Notes: generated from the letters alone by a model not told the origin. A DNA stretch of 64,000 bases from Christensenellaceae bacterium (GCA_031261085.1 JAISKB010000004.1:1-64000), one strand, 5' to 3'; shown: positions 1 through 9,936, numbered from the stretch's first letter. Numbers and translations: made by a program.

Positions 1-1277
1 ACAATAGCATTATGCGAGCAACTTTTAGAGGATCACCCCCGCGCGTGCGGGGAACATCAACCGCCTTTAAATTTGCTCGCGTCTGGTTTAGGATCACCCC
101 CGCGCGTGCGGGGAACATCGCGGAACAAAACGCTATGGCGGGAGCCTACAAGGATCACCCCCGCGCGTGCGGGGAACATGAGGGATGCGCACAGTAGAAA
201 CAGGTCTGTCTAGGATCACCCCCGCGCGTGCGGGGAACATGCTTCATCTCTTTTTCCAACTGTTCGATTTTTAGGATCACCCCCGCGCGTGCGGGGAACA
301 TTAAAATACAAAAATCAAAAGTTAGCAATCCGTAGGATCACCCCCGCGCGTGCGGGGAACATCAAATCGTAAACGGTGGAAAAAATATCTTTACGGGATC
401 ACCCCCGCGCGTGCGGGGAACATATGAGCGCAAGATTGTTGACATGACGCAGAATAGGATCACCCCCGCGCGTGCGGGGAACATAAGCAGAGTATGGATT
501 ATCTGTTGATGGTGTCGGGATCACCCCCGCGCGTGCGGGGAACATAGATAGTATAAAGCGCTTTCCGCCCGATGGAAAGGATCACCCCCGCGCGTGCGGG
601 GAACATATCATACCATGATGCGCTAATTTTGGCGCATAAGGATCACCCCCGCGCGTGCGGGGAACATTGAAGCCTATCGAATTCAGGCAAATGAATTATA
701 GGATCACCCCCGCGCGTGCGGGGAACATTATTTGACAAGCTGGGTGTAGCGGTGGAAATAGGGATCACCCCCGCGCGTGCGGGGAACATATTTTGTTCCA
801 ACCCCTATCATTGCATCCCCGGGGATCACCCCCGCGCGTGCGGGGAACATCTTTATTGGAGCGTGAAATCGGACATAGTTGCAGGATCACCCCCGCGCGT
901 GCGGGGAACATGAATTTCCAGTCGTGTTTAAATGTCGCGCTTTAGGATCACCCCCGCGCGTGCGGGGAACATAACATAATCTCGACTGCGTTCCATTGCT
1001 CAACGGGATCACCCCCGCGCGTGCGGGGAACATGCTGGGCAAAACATAATAACATTTCTGTTGGCGGGATCACCCCCGCGCGTGCGGGGAACATTAAGTG
1101 CGACATTTTTAACCTCGTTTTTTGGAAGGATCACCCCCGCGCGTGCGGGGAACATAGAATGTACGCAAGTGCAAGCGCTTTTATAGAAGGATCACCCCCG
1201 CGCGTGCGGGGAACATCGATAGCGTTTTGCGAATTCGCGAAGGTTACAAGGATCACCCCCGCGCGTGCGGGGAACAT
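1..1277 (-). CRISPR. Type I-E CRISPR array, 21 repeats visible, runs off the left edge
   Basis: Twenty-one identical 28-nt repeats start every 61 nt from position 30 to 1250, giving 20 complete 33-nt spacers; bases 1-29 are the end of another spacer, so the array continues to the left. The repeat core CCCCGCGCGTGCGGGG folds into a perfect 6-bp hairpin with a GCGT loop, as expected for Cas6e processing. The canonical type I-E orientation (GTTCCCCGC first) is on the minus strand, the same direction as the cas genes, so the newest spacer should be 1217-1249 beside the leader. I read no degenerate repeat at this leader end. Small ORFs read through the array (repeating ITPARAGN-like peptides) are artefacts of the repeat. 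Confidence 0.98.
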
Positions 1278-1351
1278 ACTAATTTTTCGTTTATTTCTCT
1301 AGAGTTCTCTTTTCGGAAAGCATCGGTTTATTTACTTTGCATCACCCTAAC
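1278..1351 (-). promoter_or_regulatory. CRISPR leader
   Basis: This 74-bp AT-rich stretch lies between the stop codon of cas2 and the first repeat on the minus strand. By position it should contain the array promoter and the adaptation signals. It is short for a leader, and part of the signal may lie within the 3' end of cas2. No clear -35/-10 pair was identified. Confidence 0.75.
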
Positions 1352-2260
1352 TTAGGATTTTTCGGCGATAGCAACCAAATGCTCAAATACTTGCTTCGTA
1401 ATCAAGCAATCGTTCCCTCCTCGATGCATTTGATCCGTATCTATCCCGAAATGCGCAGCAATCGTTCCCAATTTCCTATCTCGAAGCTCTGGCAAATGCT
1501 TCCGCGTCAATGCGAGCGTATCATAATAGCGATTGTCGAATATGCGCATCCCACATTTCGCGCACGCCTGTCGCAGGAAACCAAAATCAAATGCTGCGTT
1601 ATGCGCTACCGCCGGTAACCGCTCTGCGAATGCAATGAATTTTTGCATCGCTTCCGATAGCGCAACGCCGTTCTGTTCGATCATCTCTTGCGTGATGCCT
1701 GTCAGCGCAGTAATTTTTGCGGGTACCGGCATATTCACGCACACCAAAATTTCCAATTCATCTACAATCAATCCGTCCTTTACTTTTTTTGCTCCAATCT
1801 CAATAATTTCATCCCTCTCATCATTCAAACCGGTTGTTTCAATATCGATCACAATATAATCACTCGGAAATACCGGCGTTATAAGTCTTTTTTGCATCGC
1901 AGCTGCCGCTCGTTTTGCTTTCAGTCGCCGCGCAGCAAACGATGTGCCGGCACGATAGTTCCTTGCTTCTCGTTCTTTCAATCGCGATGGACTCGGGCGC
2001 AGCATCAGTTTCATACCATCAAAGTCTATAGGTTCCCACATTGTGCCATGCACCTTAAACTCCAGGGACTGCTCATTGTTTGTGCTGTACACCATGATGG
2101 CTCTACCGGTTTTGATTGCATCGACGATGCGCGTCCACAGCATTTCGCGCAGTCGTGCTCCCACCTGCCCAACAAAAACGCCGCTGTCAATCTCCAGCAG
2201 CCATTTTGTTAAATCGCCGCGCAGCCCGATGGGCGCATTCTCCAAGCGAATAACAATCAT
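1352..2260 (-). CDS. cas2: Cas2e fused to a DnaQ-like 3'-5' exonuclease
   Basis: A 302-residue two-domain adaptation protein. Residues 1 to about 95 are Cas2e, beginning MIVIRLENAP. After a basic linker, residues from about 133 form a DEDDh exonuclease: ExoI is DIETTG, ExoII is HNAAFDFGFL, ExoIII is HRGGNDC. Cas1-Cas2 integrates spacers; in characterised Cas2-DnaQ fusions (for example streptococcal type I-E) the exonuclease trims prespacer 3' overhangs before integration. The nuclease residues are all present, so trimming activity is expected. The ATG overlaps the cas1 stop by 4 nt (ATGA), and this is the last cas gene before the leader and array. Confidence 0.96.
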   Translation of the reverse strand: MIVIRLENAPIGLRGDLTKWLLEIDSGVFVGQVGARLREMLWTRIVDAIKTGRAIMVYSTNNEQSLEFKVHGTMWEPIDFDGMKLMLRPSPSRLKEREARNYRAGTSFAARRLKAKRAAAAMQKRLITPVFPSDYIVIDIETTGLNDERDEIIEIGAKKVKDGLIVDELEILVCVNMPVPAKITALTGITQEMIEQNGVALSEAMQKFIAFAERLPAVAHNAAFDFGFLRQACAKCGMRIFDNRYYDTLALTRKHLPELRDRKLGTIAAHFGIDTDQMHRGGNDCLITKQVFEHLVAIAEKS

Positions 2261-3288
2261 AGATCCAACGCGGGGCCTACATCCTCCGCAATGTGTCCAT
2301 ACCCTTCCTCCTCCGGGTCACTGCTTTCCGGATCATCAAATTCTGCACCATACGATACGCCACTGCGGAGAAAGCTGTTTTTATCATCCCACAGCTGCAG
2401 CACATCCATTTCTAGGTCTTCGATGTCGGTTTTCTCTCCTGTCAACAATCTGCGAATATCGCGAGCACAGCGCTCCAAAATTTTACCGTTCGCAATGGCA
2501 TCCCGCACGGCGCGGCGGGTTTCGCTTCCAATATCCATGCTTGCATCCATCTCCGCTTTCGCCGCAGTTTGAAACGCAATTGGGATCGTAATCTCCGCCT
2601 TATACAGATCGGCAATATCATAAACGAACGAACGCTCATGCCCGACATGCACAAATCCGAGCCCGGCAGAGCATCCCAACGCAACGATGACACTATGTGC
2701 CACCCCATAAAGGCAGGCGTGCGCCGCACTGAGCGCTTGATTGACCGTGCTTCCACTTTCAAAGTTATCGGGGTCGTATTCCCTGCCGCTCCATGGGACA
2801 TTCGTTTCCTGTGATGCCTTTCGATAGACACTTCGTACACGCGCGCCTTCCATCCCTCGAAGCTGCTGCACCGTCTTTTGTGACACATCTTCATTTGGGA
2901 ATCGCATTTCGTACATTTTGCGTGCAATCGCAGCATGACTGCGCACATTGGAAACCAGCGCTGCCTGCAATAGGAGCAGGCGCGAACTGTGCGTAAGCGG
3001 TCTCCCATGCGCATAGTACCGCACGCCGCGTTCTCCCACCCAAATCACGCTCGTGCCGCAATCGCCAATGAGTTCCATTGCTCGATGTGTGATCTTAGTG
3101 CCCGGTCCCAACATCAAAACGCTGAGCGCACCTGCCGGAACATGCACCGTTCCACGCGTATCCGTCACGGTAATCGAATTTTCGGCACGGTTGATTACAC
3201 TGCGCTCCAAATACAGGAAGGACAGTCGTTCCTTCATCTGCGGTAATTCCTGCAACTCCGGCTTTTTTGCGCCTATTCCCTGTCGCAT
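2257..3288 (-). CDS. cas1: CRISPR integrase Cas1, type I-E
   Basis: A 343-residue Cas1. The expected active-site positions are visible: a Glu in the GMEGARVRSVYRK segment, the His in GFVHVGHER, and the Asp in SFVYDIADLYK, the last two typical of the I-E family. It catalyses spacer integration into the array with Cas2. The start ATG overlaps the last base of the cas6e stop (TAATG) and its stop overlaps cas2, so the adaptation genes are translationally coupled to the interference operon. The C-terminal tail is acidic (DPESSDPEEEGYG) and longer than in E. coli Cas1; its role is unknown. Confidence 0.96.
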   Translation of the reverse strand: MRQGIGAKKPELQELPQMKERLSFLYLERSVINRAENSITVTDTRGTVHVPAGALSVLMLGPGTKITHRAMELIGDCGTSVIWVGERGVRYYAHGRPLTHSSRLLLLQAALVSNVRSHAAIARKMYEMRFPNEDVSQKTVQQLRGMEGARVRSVYRKASQETNVPWSGREYDPDNFESGSTVNQALSAAHACLYGVAHSVIVALGCSAGLGFVHVGHERSFVYDIADLYKAEITIPIAFQTAAKAEMDASMDIGSETRRAVRDAIANGKILERCARDIRRLLTGEKTDIEDLEMDVLQLWDDKNSFLRSGVSYGAEFDDPESSDPEEEGYGHIAEDVGPALDL

Positions 3289-3869
3289 TACATCACCGTC
3301 AGCAATCCGGCGCCGTAAGCTTTCGCACGTCCGATGCCCTCCGTCATCGCCTGCACCAATCGGATGTGATCCTGCACGGTCAAAATGCCCTCAAAGGTCG
3401 TCAATTGCAAGGTTACTTTCGCATTCTGTCTGCGAAATTGCACGACATTCGATTCTGTGATTTCAACAGCATCCAATACAAAGCCGTGCTTCTCAGCCTT
3501 CTTTTGCATCCATTCCCGCTGTGCGTCGCTCGTGGCGCATACTGCTACTTTTCCACGCTGTCCATGTGCCTGTGGCTTGCTTTGCACCGCATTCGCGCAC
3601 AGACGGAAGCAGTAGTTCCGGTCATCCGCAATCGCAGCAAGATAGGGTGCATAGTCCTTCGTCACAGGCAAACCGCCCAACTGCCGCGCCGCCTGCGGAT
3701 TGGAGGGCGGGCATACGCTCACTATGAGCAACGAGGTTTTATCCACACGCCAAAGATTTCGCGAAGAACCTTCAAAGCAACTTTCCACAATTGCGTGCAT
3801 TACCTGCGGCGATGCCAGCGCATGCGCCGCGCCGCGCGAATTATTCAGTTTGATTTGCGTGATATACAT
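3288..3869 (-). CDS. cas6e: CRISPR RNA endoribonuclease Cas6e
   Basis: A 193-residue RAMP protein that cuts the pre-crRNA at the base of the repeat hairpin and stays bound in Cascade. The N-terminal helix carries the conserved His (ASPQVMHAIVESCFE, residue about 25) and the C-terminus has the family G-rich signature GIGRAKAYGAGLLTVM. The start follows a GGAGGG ribosome site and lies 29 nt inside the cas5e 3' end. It keeps the order cas5e-cas6e-cas1-cas2 of complete type I-E loci. Confidence 0.95.
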   Translation of the reverse strand: MYITQIKLNNSRGAAHALASPQVMHAIVESCFEGSSRNLWRVDKTSLLIVSVCPPSNPQAARQLGGLPVTKDYAPYLAAIADDRNYCFRLCANAVQSKPQAHGQRGKVAVCATSDAQREWMQKKAEKHGFVLDAVEITESNVVQFRRQNAKVTLQLTTFEGILTVQDHIRLVQAMTEGIGRAKAYGAGLLTVM

Positions 3870-4467
3870 ATGATCCCTCCTCTACAGAGCGAAAGATGTA
3901 CTCGCGGCGCTCCTGCGAGAACGATCGCGGCAAATCCCGCCGCGGATTCCCCTCACCTTGTGCATCCAGCATGATGGGAAGATTCGTCGCGCTGCAAAGA
4001 GGCGGTTCCTGCATTAACGCTTCGCGTAAAGGTAGCGGACGAACGCCCAAAACCAGCGGTAGTGTCGGCGGGCAGGATCGCCGACCCAAAAAGAGAGGGT
4101 ATTGGGGGGAACGCAACGCTTCCGCCACCGCATGCAAAAATCCATCATCCTCGCTTCCCAGCCCAACCAAAAACACCGCATCCGCAAGGTAATGTCGATG
4201 ACTGATAAACGGGTTTTTGCTGATTTTATCAGACGGTTTTGCAGTTTGAAAATCAATCAGCAGCTCCCCTTGCCGATCCGCCCGCGCACCAAAGCATAAT
4301 GCGGTAAGATCATCCAGCGGCTCTGTGCGCTTACGGCCGAGCGCACACGCACACAGGCCTACTATGCCGCTTTTTGTTGGCATTCTTTCGGTTGCACGCC
4401 GCGAAAACTTGCTTTCCATCCCCCACGACTGCATCGGTGCTGCCAATCGCAGCAGCAGCGTGCTCAT
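3841..4467 (-). CDS. cas5e: Cascade subunit Cas5e
   Basis: A 208-residue Cas5 RAMP, recognised by its N-terminus LLLRLAAPMQSWGMESKFSRR, where the RLxxPMQSWG-type segment is a hallmark of Cas5e, followed by ERMPTKSGIVGLCACALG. It caps the crRNA 5' handle and joins Cas7 to the large subunit. Its ATG overlaps the cas7e stop by 4 nt. Nothing is unusual about length or motifs. Confidence 0.95.
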   Translation of the reverse strand: MSTLLLRLAAPMQSWGMESKFSRRATERMPTKSGIVGLCACALGRKRTEPLDDLTALCFGARADRQGELLIDFQTAKPSDKISKNPFISHRHYLADAVFLVGLGSEDDGFLHAVAEALRSPQYPLFLGRRSCPPTLPLVLGVRPLPLREALMQEPPLCSATNLPIMLDAQGEGNPRRDLPRSFSQERREYIFRSVEEGSYVYHANQTE

Positions 4468-5495
4468 ATTTTTTCCCTCTCCAAACGCTGTGCAACCTCG
4501 CTTTCCAATTGTTCCAGCAACTGCAGAAAATGCAAGCCCTCAGCCAGTTCCCATTGAATATCTGGCGCGTCGCAGTAATTCTCGTATACCTTTTGCGAGT
4601 AGGCGTTTAAACGTTCAATAGATTTTTCGACGAATCCATCATCGCTCCGAATCGGTTTTTCAAACGCACCAACCAAATTGACAGGTTGATCGTGTCGGAG
4701 CATTATCAGCACATGATCCGGCGGCGTACGGTTCGCAAACGTATTTTGCTTGCCCGTTGGCATGGAACGCACAAAAGCACCCGCAAACGTACGCACGGCG
4801 GCTGCCGCCGCGGCAGTGTCGCCTATTTGCTCCGCCAAATCGTGCGCCGCGATGGTCGCATAGCGATAGAGCGTAGAGGAATTGAACTCCACCGTCCCTA
4901 TCATACCGGCGCCGGCGTTATCGTCAGGCGAACGGTCATCAATTGCGGTAAAATAATCAAATTCTGTATCGACTCTATGCGTGGAAATGGCGTGCGCAAC
5001 TTGGCATGAAGCATCGATGTTCAGCTTCGGATCGTCTGCGACCATACGTCCAAACAGCGCAATATCGATAGACGGTTCGTTGTTTAACGCCGCCTGTGCC
5101 GCTTTTTTGTCAAAGTTACCGCTCAACGCAAGTTGCGCAAGCGCTTCTGCCTGCCTATCACTAATAAAGAACAATGCGCCGGTGACAGGCTTTTTCGTTT
5201 TCTTATCTTCACTGATTGAAATCGCAGCCTCTTTGATGATTTTCTCCGCTAGCGCAGCCGCCTCCGCTCCGCCGCCCAATTTTTCCGCAACTATCTCGAC
5301 GATATGCTTTGTTCGCTCACCACGCTCGATAAACAAGTCCCGCGTCGCCTTTTTCCAAGCTTGGCTGCTGACGCGCGCGCGGCGCACGCCTCCATAAACG
5401 GCGTTCTTCGGGCTGCCGGTATCATCGCGATTCACGCAGCTTGGTGGCACGGTTTGAATAATGTGAAAATCCACATACAGTTTTGTTTCGGGCAT
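4464..5495 (-). CDS. cas7e: Cascade backbone subunit Cas7e (CasC/Cse4)
   Basis: A 343-residue Cas7 starting MPETKLYVDFHIIQTVPPSC. The N-terminal block CVNRDDTGSPKNAVYGGVRR followed by RVSSQAWKKATRD is the signature of the Cas7e/Cse4 family, which forms the helical crRNA-binding backbone of Cascade. I chose the ATG at 5495 because a GAGGAGG ribosome site sits just upstream and the longer open frame reads into the preceding cse2 gene, which ends 5 nt before. Expected to be co-transcribed with the rest of the operon. Confidence 0.95.
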   Translation of the reverse strand: MPETKLYVDFHIIQTVPPSCVNRDDTGSPKNAVYGGVRRARVSSQAWKKATRDLFIERGERTKHIVEIVAEKLGGGAEAAALAEKIIKEAAISISEDKKTKKPVTGALFFISDRQAEALAQLALSGNFDKKAAQAALNNEPSIDIALFGRMVADDPKLNIDASCQVAHAISTHRVDTEFDYFTAIDDRSPDDNAGAGMIGTVEFNSSTLYRYATIAAHDLAEQIGDTAAAAAAVRTFAGAFVRSMPTGKQNTFANRTPPDHVLIMLRHDQPVNLVGAFEKPIRSDDGFVEKSIERLNAYSQKVYENYCDAPDIQWELAEGLHFLQLLEQLESEVAQRLEREKI

Positions 5496-5500
5496 GATCT

Positions 5501-6046
5501 TTATTCCTCCTCTTGTTGTTCTTTTTTCGGTTCCTTCCAAAAATCGCGTCCCCATTGCAGGCGCATCGCCTCGCGATCAAATTGCCAACGATACAATTCT
5601 CCTGCGAATTTGGGGTAATCCATATCGATATTCCTCGCCCGCAGCAATTGTACCAGCGAGCGCGCGTGCACGGCCAATTCTTCCACCGTTTCTGCTGTTG
5701 CCGCCGTATTGAAGCGACGGATTACCGCTTTCGCGTCGTCTTCGTTTTGTGTTGCTTTCAACTTCGCCACAGCCGCACCCAGCGTTCCGCCACTTTGTCC
5801 GCTAATTTCGGTTCCCTGCCGGTGCACCGCAAACAATGTCAACGCAACATGCACCGCATGTTCGGCACATTCATCAGGCTTGTCCTCCTCCCTCAACCAG
5901 CCTAGGGTATACGCCCATATTTCCGGCATGCTACCCGGCCTTTTACCCGCACCACGACGCAGTTTTGCCAGCGCCGCACGGTCATCTTTGGCAAGGATCT
6001 GTTTGATTTGCGCGGCTACCGCCCTCTCAACTTGCTCCTTCTTCAA
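5501..6046 (-). CDS. cse2: Cascade small subunit Cse2 (CasB, Cas11e)
   Basis: A 181-residue mostly helical protein between cas8e and cas7e, where Cse2 always lies. Recognisable family segments are GKRPGSMPEIWAYTLGW and ECAEHAVHVALTLFAVHRQG. Two copies normally form the belly of Cascade and contact the displaced strand. The start ATG lies 20 nt inside the 3' end of cas8e, showing translational coupling. The acidic C-terminus (KEQQEEE) overlies the ribosome site of cas7e. Confidence 0.93.
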   Translation of the reverse strand: MKKEQVERAVAAQIKQILAKDDRAALAKLRRGAGKRPGSMPEIWAYTLGWLREEDKPDECAEHAVHVALTLFAVHRQGTEISGQSGGTLGAAVAKLKATQNEDDAKAVIRRFNTAATAETVEELAVHARSLVQLLRARNIDMDYPKFAGELYRWQFDREAMRLQWGRDFWKEPKKEQQEEE

Positions 6047-7601
6047 TGCCCGTCACCCCTTCCTTTGCTAATATGATATAAAGCTTCCCTAAAAACTTAT
6101 TGTAGGCAGCGGGCGCATTCTTTTTACCTATGCCGACAAAAGCTTTCGTGCCGCTTTGTGCAATCAGTTCACCGCCAATATCGCGCAATATCTTGGCGGC
6201 AATCCCGCGCCACTGATCGCATTTCTCCTCCTGCATGTCATTTTTGGAGTCTATTCCCGCCAACCATTTGCGAAAGGGTTCATCCAATCGGAAATAGGTT
6301 TCGGCTTTTACCATATCCCGCCGCCCCGCCATGTTTTTGGACGGCTGCCCTTTCGGATCGCGTCTATCTCCGACCGATTCAGCAAGATCCGTCGCCAGCA
6401 CGCCAAGCGCCTCAACCGCTTTCTCCGTCTCTTGCAAAACACCTTCTATATGCGGCCGCCACTCCGCGCCTAAATTGGAATTGGACAGGAAGGCAGCGCT
6501 AAATGTGAGGGAATCCGAGAAGACATCGTCCACAAAAAAATCCTTGTCACCATATGTCACCGACGCTGTACACAGTCGAATCATTTCTTCATACCCCACC
6601 TCCGCAAGCCAATGTAACATGCCGGGCTGTCGGGAACTTCGAGAGCTTATGGGCGTGAGCGCGGCAAAATCGCGCCATAGCTGCTTTGTGGGATTGTGGC
6701 GCTTTGGCACATATTCGTCCTTGTTCTGCTCCGGTTTACGCCAAAGCGTCATTTGCTCACTGAACGCGTTTTCCTTTGGGAAGAAATCGCCCCCTAGCAA
6801 AACATATCCCTGCACACAATCTTTTTCGCGTTTGAGCAATAAGCGCCGTGATTGCAAGGTCAACAATGCAATCTGAGAGCGCGGCAGAATGATTTCCGTC
6901 CGTTCGCCAGCTCGGACAACATCCAGCTCCCATGGCGCTTTCCCATCCGCCCACGGCTCTCCGTCTTCATTCAGCAAAACGAGATTGAGCAGCATCGTCT
7001 GCTCCAGTGTTGCGCCTTCCGCATAGATTAGGCCCAGCTTTCCAAGCCACCCCGCTCCGCTGGACGGAGCGCCTTGTGTTTTTGGTTTTGCGGATGTATC
7101 ATCGAATGCATTGACGTATAATAGCCATCGTGCGGCTTCAGCGTTTGTCAGTTGGGTCTTCCCCAATCCCGTCCGCATAGGAAATTGCCGAACCTTATTG
7201 TTACTCTCTGAAACGGTTCCCAACAGCTTGGCGATGCCATACTCGGTTCCAGCTGTCATGGCGGCTACTTGATAAAACGGGTACCGTTCATCGAACAGCC
7301 AAAAACGGCCTCTATATTGTTCCAAATAACCACAGATTTGCTCCGTCGGCAAGCCTTTTTCCCATAGGTTTTGCCATAAGGCAATGCCATCTTGATATCC
7401 TCTTAGTCCGCGCGCCAACGATGCGTGCAAAATTGCCAGCAGTAGCCGTAAAATGGCGATATCTAGCGTAGGCAGCTCATTTGCCAGTCCATGTAACTCC
7501 GGCGCACGGCGAAACAATTCGAGCAATGATACCGCCTCTGTTTGGCCCGTCTTGTCCATCACCCCAATCCATTTCTCATCCAACAAATTGAATTCACTCA
7601 T
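6027..7601 (-). CDS. cas8e: Cascade large subunit Cas8e (Cse1/CasA)
   Basis: A 524-residue protein from the ATG at 7601 (MSEFNLLDEKWIGVMDKTG). The segments SEFNLLDEKWIGV and FWLFDERYPFYQV, the latter in the family's L1 region, are typical of Cse1, which recognises the PAM and recruits Cas3. The longer open frame upstream reads inside cas3 and is rejected; the chosen start overlaps the cas3 end by 8 nt (ATGAGTGA). Length is normal for the family. Confidence 0.95.
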   Translation of the reverse strand: MSEFNLLDEKWIGVMDKTGQTEAVSLLELFRRAPELHGLANELPTLDIAILRLLLAILHASLARGLRGYQDGIALWQNLWEKGLPTEQICGYLEQYRGRFWLFDERYPFYQVAAMTAGTEYGIAKLLGTVSESNNKVRQFPMRTGLGKTQLTNAEAARWLLYVNAFDDTSAKPKTQGAPSSGAGWLGKLGLIYAEGATLEQTMLLNLVLLNEDGEPWADGKAPWELDVVRAGERTEIILPRSQIALLTLQSRRLLLKREKDCVQGYVLLGGDFFPKENAFSEQMTLWRKPEQNKDEYVPKRHNPTKQLWRDFAALTPISSRSSRQPGMLHWLAEVGYEEMIRLCTASVTYGDKDFFVDDVFSDSLTFSAAFLSNSNLGAEWRPHIEGVLQETEKAVEALGVLATDLAESVGDRRDPKGQPSKNMAGRRDMVKAETYFRLDEPFRKWLAGIDSKNDMQEEKCDQWRGIAAKILRDIGGELIAQSGTKAFVGIGKKNAPAAYNKFLGKLYIILAKEGVTGIEEGAS

Positions 7602-9936
7602 ACGACAGCCCCCGTTCTTTGCTATATTGCAAAATTTTATCACATAGTTTTGCCTGCCCTTCGTCATTGAGCAAAAGGAACAAATCGCCGCGGCGGTCTT
7701 CCGGGCAATTTTTCTCCAATTCGGCAATCGTCCTATCTATCACCCCGTTGCAGCTGAAGAAAAACGGCAATTTCACGGTTCTTGCCATGCGCTCGTATTC
7801 GTTCAGTACCTTACCACGCTCCCGCTCATACAGCAGTACCACATCCAACGCATCCTGCCCATCACGCACGGCAGCCTGCCCATGCGGGTCGTCATCTTGC
7901 ACAGCACAGTCCAGCAGCCCAAGTATGGAAGGCCTTCCGGCATTTGGCGCCGCCAATCGAAATGCTTCCGCCCGGCTTTCTTTCCCCGCAATCTCCTTTT
8001 CATACTGTTCCTTTCCTTCCGCTTCCGCGCTGTCATACGTTGCGTTAACGAGAGGCGCAATGTCATCGGGCAACACCATCGTTGGCGGAAGTAGCGCGCG
8101 CGTGCGTGCCAGCAGATATTTCCCATAGACAGCTTCCGAACCTTCGTGCTCTGTAATCCAACATTGCGCTATTCGCAGTTTTTCCGGCCGCACGTGTTTG
8201 TGGCGGTGCAACCTGCCAATCCGTTGAATCAGCAGATCCATCGGTGCAAGATCGCTGACAAGCAGGTCAAAATTTATGTCAAGCGACTGCTCCAAAACCT
8301 GCGTTCCTACGACAACCAGCCGCCGGGGCCGCGCTCCGTCCTTTCCCACACAATGCAGCACCCTCTCCTCCACCGCAGCACGATCCTCTGCAGTAAACCG
8401 CGAATGAAACAGCAAGGCGTTTTCACCGCGCGCTTTCAACTTCTCGTAAATCTCCTGTGCACGTTTCACGGTATTCACAATAATCCCCGCACAGCCGCCA
8501 TCACAAAGAGCATCGTCTAACTCACAGAACAATTCCTCATCCAAAATGCGCCGCAGTTGAATCGTCATGCTTCTGCCCGACCCTTGCACCGGCACCTCGC
8601 AGGCATCGGTACCGTTGGTATAGGTTATAATCGGATACGCCATGGATAACGCCTGCGCATCAATCGCATCAATCGCATCAATCGCACGATTAAGATAGGC
8701 TGAGAGCAGATCCGCCCGCTTTTTTATTGTTAACGTAGCGGATAGAATAATAACCGGAACACCATATTGCCCCAGCCAGTTTAGCACGCGGTGCAAATAG
8801 ACACCCATATACGCATCGTAAGCATGGCATTCATCAATCACCACAATTTTGTTGGCGAGCGCCAAATGCCGCAGCATCACATGCTTTTGCTTCAATGCGG
8901 CCATCAAAACGTGGTCGATCGTGCCAATCGCAAAGTCAGCAAGAATCGATTTTTTTCGCCCCTGCAACCAATCATGAATGACTACGCTTTCCAATCGTCC
9001 ATCGCCATAGGTCGCAATCGCTCGATACTCCTGAAAAAATTGCTTCTTTCCATGAAGCAAGTCAATAGTATGCACTTCACTAAGGCATAGTTTATCAATC
9101 CATTCGCACACGCGATGAAACATTGCGTTGGAAGTCGCCTGCGTGGGCAGGGCAAAGTATAGGCCGCCCGCTCCTGCGCGCTCCGCAAGCACCTCCGCCG
9201 CTGCGAGCGCTGCTTCGGTTTTCCCTTCGCCCATCGGCGCTTCGATGATAATCAGCCCAGGTTTATTGCACTGTTCAAAGATGCGCAGCACCGCCGCCTG
9301 TATCGGGCGCGGTGCAAAGCCGAAGCGCAGCGGATATAACTCCGCACAATCCGGCTGATCCGCATGCCACGATGTCGGCAATTCCGGGCACTCCTCGCTG
9401 CTTGCCATCCAATCGCATAAAATTACAAAACCGGCGAGTAACATCTGCTGACCTTTATTCAGTTGTTGGATATCCTCTTTGCGCAAATCCGCCCGTTGAA
9501 AAGCAAGGGCAAGCAGCTCCTCTTGCGCCTGCTTGTATTCCAAATTCGTAAAACCACACTTACGCTCATATGCCTTGTTTTTGATATCCAACACTGTTTT
9601 GCGGTCGGGCGGTTTCCCGTGATGCGCGGCAAGCACGGCACAAACGCTGTCATCAATACCGGCGCGCCTCAAAATTTCATAGGAAATCACCCAGTGGCGA
9701 GGCAGATTATCTCCTTTATTATTTTGGATATGGTCTTGGAAAATAGGGCTGGCTTTCCCGATATCATGTACAGTGGCTAAGAAAACACATTGCGCACGGG
9801 AGGGAAGTTGCTTCCGAACCCCGTTGGAAAGCCATTCGTCATAAATGCGCTCCGCTACGTCGGCTGTGGTTTTCATATGGGTGCGTATGTCTTCTGTGGT
9901 TCCATTCTCGCGTGATTTCTTTGCGATGAGTGGCAT
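7594..9936 (-). CDS. cas3: Type I-E effector nuclease-helicase Cas3 (HD + SF2)
   Basis: A 780-residue Cas3 from ATG 9936, chosen for its GAAGGAGATG ribosome site. The N-terminal HD nuclease shows VHDIGKASPIFQDH and LAAHHGKPPDRK. The helicase has Walker A GEGKTEAAL, DECHAYD, SATLT and the C-terminal QRIGRLHRH motif. It nicks and degrades the non-target strand after Cascade binding. A 9-bp unit (GCATCAATC-type) repeated three times near 8659-8685 encodes an AIDAIDAID run; length changes there would stay in frame. It is first in the cas operon, so the promoter should lie in 9937-10200. Confidence 0.96.
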   Translation of the reverse strand: MPLIAKKSRENGTTEDIRTHMKTTADVAERIYDEWLSNGVRKQLPSRAQCVFLATVHDIGKASPIFQDHIQNNKGDNLPRHWVISYEILRRAGIDDSVCAVLAAHHGKPPDRKTVLDIKNKAYERKCGFTNLEYKQAQEELLALAFQRADLRKEDIQQLNKGQQMLLAGFVILCDWMASSEECPELPTSWHADQPDCAELYPLRFGFAPRPIQAAVLRIFEQCNKPGLIIIEAPMGEGKTEAALAAAEVLAERAGAGGLYFALPTQATSNAMFHRVCEWIDKLCLSEVHTIDLLHGKKQFFQEYRAIATYGDGRLESVVIHDWLQGRKKSILADFAIGTIDHVLMAALKQKHVMLRHLALANKIVVIDECHAYDAYMGVYLHRVLNWLGQYGVPVIILSATLTIKKRADLLSAYLNRAIDAIDAIDAQALSMAYPIITYTNGTDACEVPVQGSGRSMTIQLRRILDEELFCELDDALCDGGCAGIIVNTVKRAQEIYEKLKARGENALLFHSRFTAEDRAAVEERVLHCVGKDGARPRRLVVVGTQVLEQSLDINFDLLVSDLAPMDLLIQRIGRLHRHKHVRPEKLRIAQCWITEHEGSEAVYGKYLLARTRALLPPTMVLPDDIAPLVNATYDSAEAEGKEQYEKEIAGKESRAEAFRLAAPNAGRPSILGLLDCAVQDDDPHGQAAVRDGQDALDVVLLYERERGKVLNEYERMARTVKLPFFFSCNGVIDRTIAELEKNCPEDRRGDLFLLLNDEGQAKLCDKILQYSKERGLSYE

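Noticed and set aside
12..1302. Small ORFs across the CRISPR array encoding ITPARAGN / DHPRACGEH-like repeats
   Set aside because: They are translations of the repeat itself in different frames; no ribosome sites.
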